From Verrucomicrobiota bacterium (GTDB taxonomy: Bacteria > Verrucomicrobiota > Verrucomicrobiia > Opitutales > UBA953): DNA of 64,000 nucleotides. The stretch covers positions 75,041-139,040 of the forward strand of contig VHDL01000005.1 of NCBI GenBank assembly GCA_016871415.1. Direction: 5' to 3'. Each line of letters begins with the position of its first letter. Within the stretch, counting starts at the first letter, position 1. This document shows positions 25,803 to 33,912 of this stretch, piece after piece. The position numbers and the translations under genes are program-made. The notes under the pieces are model-generated. The model was given only the letters and a program-made list of their open reading frames with translations. It ran no database searches and was not told the origin of the DNA.

Positions 25803-26543
25803 TCAGCCCAGGGCCGAGGGCTCGATGTGCTGGTTGCCGTGCACGGCCTTGACATCATCGAGCGCCTCCAGCGCGTCGATGAGCTCGAAGACCTGCTTGG
25901 CGGCGGCGGCGTCGGAGACCGGGACGGGGATGGAGGAGATGTAGGCCAGCTCGGCCGACTCGGGCTTGATGCCCTTCTCCTGAAGCGCCTTGGAGATGGC
26001 GTCGAACGCGGTGATCGGGGAGAGCACCTCGAAGTGGTCGCCGTTGTTCACGATGTCCTCGGCTCCGGCCTCGAGGGCGAGCTCCATGAGGGCGTCCTCA
26101 CCGACCTGGGACGAGCCGATGAGGAACTGCCCCTTCTTCTGGAAGCTGTGGGAGACGGCGCCGGTCTGCGCCATGTTGCCGCCGTTGTCATTGAAGGCCT
26201 GCCTCACCTCGGCGGCGGCACGATTCTTGTTGTCGGTAGTGACCTCGACGATCAGGCCGACTCCGCCCGGGGCGTAACCTTCGTAGACGATCTCCTCGTA
26301 AATGACGCCGGGAATCTCTCCCGTGCCCTTCTGCACGGCGCGCTTGATGTTGTCGCCCGGCATGTTGGCCGCGCGCGCCTTGTCCATCAGCGTGCGCAGT
26401 CGGGCGTTGGATTCGGGATTCCCGCCGCCGGCGCGGGCGGCCAGGGTGATTTCCTTGGCCAGGACGGAGAAGATCTTGCCCCGCTTGGCGTCGATGACGG
26501 CCTTGTGCCGCTTAGTGGTGTGCCACTTGCTGTGTCCTGACAT
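25803..26543 (-). CDS. YebC/PmpR-family protein
   Basis: 246 residues with the invariant N-terminus MSGHSKWHTTKRHKAVIDAK followed by RGKIFSVLAKEITLAAR, the MPGDNIKRAVQKGTGE motif and YEGYAPGGVGLIVEV. The family has a conserved three-domain fold; members act as transcriptional regulators or, for the TACO1/YebC branch, as translation factors easing ribosome stalling at proline runs. ATG 26543 gives the canonical start; longer frames upstream are antisense to real starts. It follows yidC by 17 nt. Confidence 0.95.
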   Translation of the reverse strand: MSGHSKWHTTKRHKAVIDAKRGKIFSVLAKEITLAARAGGGNPESNARLRTLMDKARAANMPGDNIKRAVQKGTGEIPGVIYEEIVYEGYAPGGVGLIVEVTTDNKNRAAAEVRQAFNDNGGNMAQTGAVSHSFQKKGQFLIGSSQVGEDALMELALEAGAEDIVNNGDHFEVLSPITAFDAISKALQEKGIKPESAELAYISSIPVPVSDAAAAKQVFELIDALEALDDVKAVHGNQHIEPSALG

Positions 26544-26560
26544 GGCTGGTGAAGGCTGGT

Positions 26561-28312
26561 TCAGCCCTTGGCGGGCTTCGCTGAGACCGCTTCGGAGACG
26601 TCCTTGGTAAGGACCGCCTGCAGCATGGTCAAAAGGTTCTGGATGGTCATGTACAACGTCAGCGCGGAGGCCATCTGGTAGCAGATCACCGGGAAGAAGA
26701 TGGTCAGCAGGTTGAAGATCATCTTCTGCGAGGGATCGGCCTGGGGCGAGGGAGTCATCTTCATCGACAGCCACATGGTGACCCCCATCAGCACCGGCAA
26801 GGGATTGACGGGGAAGTCGGCGATGTGCGCGACGGTGTCGGGAGCGGAGAGGTCGCCAATCCAGAGGAAGGAGCGGAGCCGGAGCTCGACGGTGGTCTGG
26901 AACGCCGTGTAGAGGCCGAAGAAGATCGGGATCTGGATGAGCACGGGCAAGCAGCCGGCGAAGGGGTTGATCTTGTGCTCCTGGTACAGCTTCATCAGCT
27001 CCTTCTGCATCTTCTCGGGGTTGTCCTTGTGCCGCTCACGGATGTCCTGCATCGGCTTGGAGAACTTCTGCATCTTCTTCGCCGCCTTCTGCTGGGCCGA
27101 CGTGAGCGGCCAGGTGAGGGCCTTGAGGATGACGGTGAGGGCCACGACGGCCCAGCCCCAAGACCAGGCGCCGCTCCATCCGAGCATGTGATGGACGCCG
27201 CCCAAGGAGGCGAGGAGCAGCTTGCAGATGGAGTCAAAGGGGATGAAGCCGAAGAGCTTTGTGAACTGCAGGACCTCGACCTGCGCGTCAGGCAGCGCGG
27301 AGACGCGCGCATACTCCTTGGGGCCGACGAAGAGTTCGCCGGACTGGGTCACGCTGAGGTCGGCCGCGGCCGGCGTCTCCCAGGACGCGTAGGCGTCGAC
27401 GCCACGGCCGCCGGCGGCGAGCGCGACGGGACGCACGAGGACGTCGCTGCGGGCGCCGCGCGCCGCAGGATCGGGACGGATGACGGAGGCGAAGAACTGG
27501 TTGCCCGAGGCGACCCAGCCGTGGGCCCGTCCGGCGGCCGCGACGGCATGCTCGGCCTCCGCCTTGTGCGCGCCGAGTCCGAAGATACCGCTGGAGTCCG
27601 TGAAGACGTCGAGTCCGACGCGGCTGAGGCCCTCGCCGTCATGGGCGAGCACCGACAGGAACTGATTCACCGAATCCCCGGCGGTCGGCTCCCAGGAGCC
27701 GGTGGAGAGCCAGAACTTGGGCGCCGCACGGTCCTTGGAGGCGGGGATCAGCCGCGTGCTGAATCGGAGGAGGTGGGGCTCGGGTTCGCCGGCCTTGGAC
27801 AGGGCGTAGCTGCGCTCCACGCGGGTGCCGTCCGCCAGCCTGCCTACGAAGGTGACGGCATCGCCGCCGGCTTCGGGCGCGACGGGAAGGAACTCGGAAC
27901 GGACGGACTCGAGCTGCCGGGTGGCCGGATTCTGCACGGCGAGGGTCAGCGCGGCCTCCTCATTGCCGGCGTTGAAAAGGACGTTGCCGGCGGCCTTGCC
28001 CTGCGCGGCCTTCTCGCGGAGCAGCTCGATCCTCTCGATGGCGCCGCCGCGCGAGGTGAAGGTGACGCGGAGCACGCCGTTCTCACGGACGAACCGGCGC
28101 ACTTCGGCCTCGGCCACGGCCTTCGGAGCCAGGGCGGAAGAAGGGGGCGGAGGCGAAGCCGGCGAAATCGCAGGCGCCGCGGAGGCGGCCGCGACGGGAG
28201 CGGCGGACTTGGCGCCGGGGGCGGGCGCCGGGCTCGGCTTGCTGGTGAAAAAGAAGAGGGCGAAGGCCCCCGCGATGCAGGTCGTGCCCAGGATGAAGTT
28301 CTTTCGGTCCAT
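26561..28312 (-). CDS. yidC: Membrane protein insertase YidC
   Basis: 583 residues. N-terminal membrane helix (FILGTTCIAGAFALFFFTS), an Ala/Pro-rich linker, a large periplasmic beta-domain (~75-360), then the conserved Oxa1 core: TVILKALTWPLTSAQQKAAK, MQDIRERHKDNPEKMQKELM, NPFAGCLPVLIQIPIFFGLY and the last helices (VICYQMASALTLYMTIQNLL). This is the Gram-negative YidC architecture; it inserts and folds inner-membrane proteins with or without SecYEG. Start ATG 28312 (MDRKNF). It is followed closely by the yebC-type gene and preceded by pyrE. Confidence 0.97.
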   Translation of the reverse strand: MDRKNFILGTTCIAGAFALFFFTSKPSPAPAPGAKSAAPVAAASAAPAISPASPPPPSSALAPKAVAEAEVRRFVRENGVLRVTFTSRGGAIERIELLREKAAQGKAAGNVLFNAGNEEAALTLAVQNPATRQLESVRSEFLPVAPEAGGDAVTFVGRLADGTRVERSYALSKAGEPEPHLLRFSTRLIPASKDRAAPKFWLSTGSWEPTAGDSVNQFLSVLAHDGEGLSRVGLDVFTDSSGIFGLGAHKAEAEHAVAAAGRAHGWVASGNQFFASVIRPDPAARGARSDVLVRPVALAAGGRGVDAYASWETPAAADLSVTQSGELFVGPKEYARVSALPDAQVEVLQFTKLFGFIPFDSICKLLLASLGGVHHMLGWSGAWSWGWAVVALTVILKALTWPLTSAQQKAAKKMQKFSKPMQDIRERHKDNPEKMQKELMKLYQEHKINPFAGCLPVLIQIPIFFGLYTAFQTTVELRLRSFLWIGDLSAPDTVAHIADFPVNPLPVLMGVTMWLSMKMTPSPQADPSQKMIFNLLTIFFPVICYQMASALTLYMTIQNLLTMLQAVLTKDVSEAVSAKPAKG

Positions 28313-28390
28313 GGAGAAAGAATGAGCCCTTGGGCGTAGGGAAGCTCCCCACCGGGCGCAAGGCAAAGGCGCCCCGCCCCGGGACGCGGC

Positions 28391-28960
28391 TCAGGATCCC
28401 GGCTTGGTGGCGGGAATACGGGCCAATTCAGGGGGCACCGCATCCGCCGGGTAGGTCGGGAAGGTCAGCTCAAGCAGGGAGACGAAAGGCACGCTGAACT
28501 TGGTCTGACCGCCGGAGCGGTCCACCAGGCTGGCGACGCCGACGGCCTCGGCGCCGGAGGCCTTGAGGATGTCGAGGCATTCCTGCGCCCGACCGCCACG
28601 GGTCACGACGTCCTCGGCGACGAGCACGCGCTCGCCCGGACGGAAGGTGAAGTTACGCCGCATGACGAGACGGTCGTTTTCCTTCTCGGCGAAGACGAAG
28701 CGGACGCCGAGCTGACGGGCGGCCTCCTGGCCGACCACCAGTCCGCCCATGGCGGGGGCCAGCACGGTCTCGGCGCGCAGGGAGACGAGGCGCGGACGGA
28801 GCAGCTCAATCAGGCGCGTGACCTTGTCCATGTGCTGGCAGACTTGGGCGCACTGGAAGAAGTGGCCGCTGTGCAACCCGGACCGGAGGACGAAATGTCC
28901 GGTGAGGAGGGCCTTGGACTCCCGGAAGATTCTCAGGACTTCTTCGTCGGTGGAACTCAT
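28391..28960 (-). CDS. pyrE: Orotate phosphoribosyltransferase
   Basis: 189 residues from ATG 28960. The PRPP-binding signature is RVLVAEDVVTRGG, preceded by ETVLAPAMGGLVVGQEAAR and the flexible-loop region FAEKENDRLVMRRNF. It converts orotate and PRPP to OMP in pyrimidine synthesis. HFVLRSGLHSGHFFQC is the usual N-terminal motif. The 78-nt gap to yidC and same direction allow cotranscription. It diverges from the FGE gene. Confidence 0.93.
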   Translation of the reverse strand: MSSTDEEVLRIFRESKALLTGHFVLRSGLHSGHFFQCAQVCQHMDKVTRLIELLRPRLVSLRAETVLAPAMGGLVVGQEAARQLGVRFVFAEKENDRLVMRRNFTFRPGERVLVAEDVVTRGGRAQECLDILKASGAEAVGVASLVDRSGGQTKFSVPFVSLLELTFPTYPADAVPPELARIPATKPGS

Positions 28961-29054
28961 GGACAAGTCGGGGGTTAAACGATGAAACGGACCGAGGGCG
29001 AGGCCATTCGGCTCACATCCCCAAAGAAGAATCGACCCGCCCGAAGATCAGCCC

Positions 29055-30146
29055 ATGAATCCAAGCCCCATGATTGCGCCCGCCTCCGACGACCCCGCCC
29101 GGGCCAAGTCCGTCATCATCACGGTCTGCCTCGCGCTCATCGTGCTCTCGGCCGGGATGTTCTATTTCCTGGGAACGGGAAAATCCGGCATGCCGGAGAC
29201 CTATGTGCCCACGAAGGACACGCGCGGCATGGTCTGGATCCCCGGGGGCACGTTCCCGATGGGCAACGACAAGGCCACGAAGGACCACTTCGAGGAAAGG
29301 CCCGCCCACGAGGTCTCGCTCAAGGGCTTTTGGATGGACGTGACCGAGGTCACCAACGCCCAGTTCAAGGCTTTCACCGATGCGACGGGCTACCTGACCG
29401 ACGCGGAAAAGGACCTAGATCCGCGGCAGTTCCCCAACAGCCCGCCCGAATACCTCAAGGGCGGATCGCTCATCTTCAAGCACGTCGCCGGTGTCGACCC
29501 CAAGGCGTGCGGCACCGGCAACCTTCCCTGGTGGAAGTTCACCGCCGGCGCGACCTGGAGAAGCCCCGAAGGCCCCGGATCCTCCATCAGGGACCGCATG
29601 GACCACCCCGTGGTCTGCGTGACCTACAAGGACGCGAAGGCCTACGCGCTCTGGGCGGGCAAGCGGCTGCCCACCGAGGCCGAGTGGGAATATGCGGCAC
29701 GCGGAGGACTCAGCGGGAAGCCCTACGTGTGGGGCGATGAAGAACGTCCAGACGGCAAGTACATGTGCAATCACTGGCAGGGCATGTTCCCCGAGACCGA
29801 CCTCGGCCTCGACGGTCATGTCTCAACCTCGAAGGTGAAGTCCTATCCGCCCAACGGTTACGGGCTGTACGACGTCGCCGGCAATGTCTGGGAGATGTGC
29901 GAGGACTGGTACGGCAAGGACTACTACGCCCGGTCGCCCAAGGACGCCCCGGCTGGACCTCCGGCCGGCGAGGACCCGGAGAACACGGGCTACGGACAGC
30001 ATGTCATCCGCGGCGGCTCTTGGCTCTGCGACGAAGGCTACTGCTTCCGCTTCCGCGTGGCCTCAAGGCAGGGCCTGGACACCCTCACCTCGACCAACCA
30101 CGCGGGCCTCCGCTGCGTGGCCGACGCGCCCGCGCCCGCGCGCTGA
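29055..30146 (+). CDS. Formylglycine-generating enzyme, membrane-anchored
   Basis: 363 residues. One membrane helix at ~18-39 suggests an anchored enzyme facing the periplasm. The sulfatase-modifying domain follows: MVWIPGGTFPMGND, VTNAQFKAF, HPVVCVTYKDAKAYALWAGK, RLPTEAEWEYAARGG, YDVAGNVWEMCEDWY and RGGSWLCDEGYCFRFR. C325 and C330 occupy the two copper-binding active-site cysteine positions that distinguish true formylglycine-generating enzymes from the many catalytically unrelated SUMF1-like proteins. It would convert a sulfatase cysteine to formylglycine with oxygen. No sulfatase gene lies nearby in the window. Confidence 0.8.
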   Translation: MNPSPMIAPASDDPARAKSVIITVCLALIVLSAGMFYFLGTGKSGMPETYVPTKDTRGMVWIPGGTFPMGNDKATKDHFEERPAHEVSLKGFWMDVTEVTNAQFKAFTDATGYLTDAEKDLDPRQFPNSPPEYLKGGSLIFKHVAGVDPKACGTGNLPWWKFTAGATWRSPEGPGSSIRDRMDHPVVCVTYKDAKAYALWAGKRLPTEAEWEYAARGGLSGKPYVWGDEERPDGKYMCNHWQGMFPETDLGLDGHVSTSKVKSYPPNGYGLYDVAGNVWEMCEDWYGKDYYARSPKDAPAGPPAGEDPENTGYGQHVIRGGSWLCDEGYCFRFRVASRQGLDTLTSTNHAGLRCVADAPAPAR

Positions 30147-30150
30147 GCAC

Positions 30151-31452
30151 TCAGCGCATCTCCTGGTAGTCGAGGTCCTTGCCGTAGGTCTCCTCCATCC
30201 TCCAAAGGGCGAGGAAGGCGGCGGCGAAACAGACGGCGCCAATCACGCCCCCGGCGACGGAGGCGGAGATCCAGGGAGCCTCCTTGGTGCCGGTGAGCTG
30301 CGTGAAGCAGAAGGTGAGCAGCACGAGCGAGCCACGGGCGAAGTTCGGGACGGTCGTGGCCACGGTGGCGCGCAGGTTGGTCCCGAACTGCTCGGCGGCG
30401 ATGGTCACGAAGAGGGCCCAGTAGCCCATGCCGAAGCCCATCAGGAAGATCAGCCGGTAGTAGGCGACGGAGGTCCAGCCTTCGGCTCCGAAGAGGTAGA
30501 AGCCCACGCAGGCGAGGCTGAAGAGCAGGAAGGCCAGCACGACCTTGCGCCGCGAGCGGGCGAGCTGGCTGCTGACGCCGCTGGCGAGGTCGCCGAAGGT
30601 CAAGCCGAGGTAGAAGGCGGCGACGGCCCAGTTGGTCTGGATCTTCTCGCCCTGGATGCCGGAGGCGGGGGCGAAGACGGTGGCCGCGCGCTGCACGAGG
30701 ATGCCGATCATGTACCAGGTGGGCAGCCCGATGAGCACGCAGCGGGCGTAACGGAAGAAACGGTCGCGGGCGGTGAAGAGCGACAGGAAGTCGCCGCGCC
30801 TCACGGAGACCTCCGAAGCCGCGTCGCGGGCCTGCTGGAACATGCCGGACTCATGGACGCCGACCCGCATCGCCAAGAGGGCCAAGCCGAGGCCGCCGCC
30901 AATGAAGTAGCTCATGCGCCAGCCGTCGGTGCCGACCATCGCCCCGAGGGCGTCGACATGGTCGGCCATCCAGCCCGCGACCACGGCGCCGAAGACCCCG
31001 ACGGTCGCCACCAGCGTCGTGCCGTAACCGCGGCGCTCCTTCGAGAGGGTCTCGGAGACGAGCGCGATGCAGCCGCCGAGCTCGCCGGCCAGGCCGACAC
31101 CGGCGATGAAGCGCCAGGCGGCGTAGGCACCGAAGGAGTCGACGAGTCCGTTCGCGATGTTCGCCACGGAATAGAGCAGGATGGAGCCGAAGAGCGTCGT
31201 GAGGCGGCCCATGCGGTCTCCGAGCACGCCGAAGAAGATGCCGCCGATGAGCATGCCCGCCATCTGCCACGAAAGGAGGTCCTGATACCAGGGCGCTCCG
31301 GTGATCAAGTGCGCGAGGCCGAGGCCGTTGAGACTCTTCTCCCGCACGGTCATGAAGAGCGTGAGGTCGTAGATGTCGACGAAGTAGCCGAGGGCGCCGA
31401 CAATCACGGCGGGCTGCAGCAGGTCCTTCCAGAGGGGGCGAGGCTCTTGCAT
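30151..31452 (-). CDS. MFS transporter (metabolite/sugar-porter type)
   Basis: 433 residues with 12 predicted helices. GYFVDIYDLTLFMTV in helix 1 and GGIFFGVLGDRMGRLTTLFG in loop 2-3 follow the sugar-porter/MHS pattern, and RFIAGVGLAGELGGCIALVSE is the helix-4/5 motif. The carried compound is unknown. It is the last gene of a leftward group with an FAD oxidoreductase 5 nt upstream, so the two may act on the same compound. Confidence 0.82.
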   Translation of the reverse strand: MQEPRPLWKDLLQPAVIVGALGYFVDIYDLTLFMTVREKSLNGLGLAHLITGAPWYQDLLSWQMAGMLIGGIFFGVLGDRMGRLTTLFGSILLYSVANIANGLVDSFGAYAAWRFIAGVGLAGELGGCIALVSETLSKERRGYGTTLVATVGVFGAVVAGWMADHVDALGAMVGTDGWRMSYFIGGGLGLALLAMRVGVHESGMFQQARDAASEVSVRRGDFLSLFTARDRFFRYARCVLIGLPTWYMIGILVQRAATVFAPASGIQGEKIQTNWAVAAFYLGLTFGDLASGVSSQLARSRRKVVLAFLLFSLACVGFYLFGAEGWTSVAYYRLIFLMGFGMGYWALFVTIAAEQFGTNLRATVATTVPNFARGSLVLLTFCFTQLTGTKEAPWISASVAGGVIGAVCFAAAFLALWRMEETYGKDLDYQEMR

Positions 31453-31457
31453 GGGGT

Positions 31458-32873
31458 TCAGGCCTTCAGACCGTGCAGATTGGCCATGGAAATGCCAGAA
31501 AGCATTGCGCCCGTGACCCCCAGGAAGCCCTGGTCGGTGCCGATCAGGAACAGGTTCGGGAGGTCCGTCCGGCCGTCACGCCGCTTGACGGTCGAGCCGT
31601 AGATGGCGCCGCCCACGTGTCCGGTGAACTTGCGCACGGTGCGCGGGGTGAACATGTCCGTGGACACCAGCGCGCCGTCGTGCGTGGCGTCGGTCACGGC
31701 GGGGAGGTGACGGCGGGCGACCCGGTTGAGGCGACCGAACCAGTCGGCCTTGCGCGCAACGTACGCCTCCTCGGGGAGGGCGCACCAGGCGTCGTGCGAG
31801 GCCAGCGCGGTCACGCGCAGCCAGCCCTCCTCCAGCCGGCGCCCGGGACCATAGTCATAGTTATTGGGGATGCAGATGACGCCGGAGGAGGGGTCGACGA
31901 GCTCCGCCGGTGACCGATAGGAAAAGCGCTCGGCGTCGCAGAAGAAGACGATGGTATCATTCCAGCCGAATCCAGCGAAGGCCTCCTCGCCGTAGGTTGC
32001 GATCGTCTCGGCGTAGCCGAGACGGCCGGCTTCCGCCGCGCCCGCGTCAGGCGGGAGGTCGGAACGCAGACGCATGGTCTCGACGGCCCCGGCGGAGGAA
32101 TAGACGGCGTCCGCCGTGACCTCCGAGCCGTCGTCGAGCAGCAGCGCGGCCGCCCTGCCCTGCCGCACCTCGATCCGACGCACGCCGCACTTCATGCGCC
32201 GATCGACGCCGTGCTCCCGGCATCGGTCGGTGAGCAGTCGGATCACCCGGCGCACGCCCTCGAAGGGACGGGCGAAGCCCTCATGGAAAAGCGAGCGCCA
32301 CATGATCGCGAACTGCGAGACCTCGATGTCGTCCTCGAGCGCACTGCCGTAGTAACAGGTCGGGATGAGGAGGAGGTCGCGCAGCAGCGGACTGGAGACG
32401 TGACGGGCGAGCAGCTCACGGGCGGAGCCGCCGTGGGCCTGCAACGAGGCCTCATCGAGCGCCGCAATCCAGGCGTCCAGCCGGCGGAAGCCGTCGGCGT
32501 CGCCGGGAAAGGCCGCCGCGACGTCCTCCGTGAGGCGGGCGAAGTCATTGTTGATGCGTAACGAGACTCCGCCCATGGTCACGCGGGAGCCCAGCTGGGG
32601 GCAGAGGTCCAGCTCCTCGCGCCGGATGCGCAACTGGCGCATGAGCTTGACCAGCGGGGCGCCCTTCACGCCTTCCGGCACCCAGTTCGTCAGGGCGTGC
32701 AGACCGACGTCATACTTGCGACGCCCGCGCGCGTAGAAGGAATTGAGACCCCCGGGGGCGTTGTGCCGCTCCAGCACCAGCACCTTGCGGCCGTACATCG
32801 AGAGCCTCACCGCCGCGGCCAGGCCGGACATGCCGGCGCCGATGATCGCGGCGTCATAATGCGTTGCGGACAC
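31458..32873 (-). CDS. FAD-dependent oxidoreductase, phytoene desaturase/CrtISO-like
   Basis: 471 residues from a GTG start. The dinucleotide-binding motif is AAIIGAGMSGLAAAVRLSMY followed by GRKVLVLERHNAPGG. Further motifs are RKYDVGLHALTNW and the C-terminal LFLIGTDQGFLGVTGAMLSG FAD-contact block. This layout is shared by carotenoid desaturases/isomerases and retinol saturases. No other carotenoid gene is in the window, so the substrate is open. It is 5 nt upstream of the MFS gene. Confidence 0.8.
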   Translation of the reverse strand: MSATHYDAAIIGAGMSGLAAAVRLSMYGRKVLVLERHNAPGGLNSFYARGRRKYDVGLHALTNWVPEGVKGAPLVKLMRQLRIRREELDLCPQLGSRVTMGGVSLRINNDFARLTEDVAAAFPGDADGFRRLDAWIAALDEASLQAHGGSARELLARHVSSPLLRDLLLIPTCYYGSALEDDIEVSQFAIMWRSLFHEGFARPFEGVRRVIRLLTDRCREHGVDRRMKCGVRRIEVRQGRAAALLLDDGSEVTADAVYSSAGAVETMRLRSDLPPDAGAAEAGRLGYAETIATYGEEAFAGFGWNDTIVFFCDAERFSYRSPAELVDPSSGVICIPNNYDYGPGRRLEEGWLRVTALASHDAWCALPEEAYVARKADWFGRLNRVARRHLPAVTDATHDGALVSTDMFTPRTVRKFTGHVGGAIYGSTVKRRDGRTDLPNLFLIGTDQGFLGVTGAMLSGISMANLHGLKA

Positions 32874-32913
32874 GCGGCCACTCTCGCCGCCGGAGCCGCG
32901 GGGTCAAGGTGCC

Positions 32914-33912
32914 TCAGCGGGAGGAGACGCGCAGCAGCTCCTCGGTCACGCGGAGGATCTGCTCGGGCGTGACGCGGGCGAGCGCCCGGTCCATGCGCCG
33001 TAGGTAGTCGGCCCGCGGCTCACCCTCGAAGGGCGTGGCGTCGATCCGGACGGCGCGGCTCAGCACGCCCCACGGCCTCGCCCGGGCGTAATCGGAGGGT
33101 CCGTAGACGCCCACCACCGGCGTCCCGACCGCGGCGGCCAACTGCAGGACGGGCGAATCAGCCCCCAGGAACGTCCGGGCGCCCCGGATCAGGCCTGCGA
33201 GCTGCGGAATGCGCAGGCGCCCGCCGGTGGAGACAGCGCCGGGGCCGATGAGACCGACCAGCGCCTCGGCCATGATGCGCTCATCGCCGGCAGGGCCCGC
33301 GGAGACCACGACCCGGTCGGCCTCACCGCGCGCAATCAGCTCACGCGCGACCACGGCCCACTTGTCAATCTCCAGAACGCGCTCCGGACGTGACGCTCCG
33401 GGATGGATCACCACGTAACGTCCATCGTCCAGCACGAGCCCGTGCTCCTGCATGCGCGCCGGAGAGAACCACATCGCCGGCGGCTCGCCCTGGAAGCCGA
33501 AGGCCTGGGCCATGACCTCGTGGTCGCGGGCCGCATCGTGCGGATCCACCGCGCGCGCCGTCGCCTGACGGTGGAAGAAGGGCGCCCAGTGCCAGGGCGC
33601 CGGGCCCGCGCACACCCGGCGGCCGGCGCCGCTGAGGGCGACCAAGCGGGTTGCGGGCGAAGGTCCGCCGAGCAGGACGGCGACGTCATGACGCTGGGAG
33701 CGGAGCCTGGAGACGAGCGCCAGGGAGCCGGCCCCGGCCTCGAGCGGGACCGTCTCCACGACCGCCGGACAGCCCTCGAGGGCGGCCTCCGCACCCGGAC
33801 GGCAGACGAAGGTGAACTGGGCCGCGGGATGCCGCTCGCGCACGGCGCGCATGCCGGCGGTGGCGGCGAGCGCGGCGCGAAAGCCGCCGAGCTTGACCAC
33901 CAGGACCCTCAT
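32914..33912 (-). CDS. Glycosyltransferase family 9 (heptosyltransferase-like)
   Basis: 332 residues with the ADP-heptose transferase layout: MRVLVVKLGGFRAALAATAG, a central VVIHPGASRPERVLEIDKWA segment, and the donor site TFLGADSPVLQLAAAVGTPV followed by VGVYGPSDYARARPWG. Family members add heptose or related sugars during LPS core synthesis. The first codons overlap the stop of the ABC exporter gene (TGATG), fitting joint lipid A/core assembly and export. Confidence 0.88.
   Translation of the reverse strand: MRVLVVKLGGFRAALAATAGMRAVRERHPAAQFTFVCRPGAEAALEGCPAVVETVPLEAGAGSLALVSRLRSQRHDVAVLLGGPSPATRLVALSGAGRRVCAGPAPWHWAPFFHRQATARAVDPHDAARDHEVMAQAFGFQGEPPAMWFSPARMQEHGLVLDDGRYVVIHPGASRPERVLEIDKWAVVARELIARGEADRVVVSAGPAGDERIMAEALVGLIGPGAVSTGGRLRIPQLAGLIRGARTFLGADSPVLQLAAAVGTPVVGVYGPSDYARARPWGVLSRAVRIDATPFEGEPRADYLRRMDRALARVTPEQILRVTEELLRVSSR

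Noticed and set aside
26825..28339. A 504-codon plus-strand open frame opposite yidC
   Set aside because: Antisense to a certain gene, low-complexity Glu/Gly/Ala composition and no motif; a by-product of high G+C codon use.
29884..31602. A 572-codon plus-strand frame opposite the MFS transporter
   Set aside because: Glu/Ala/Gly-rich antisense artefact overlapping the end of the FGE gene in another frame.
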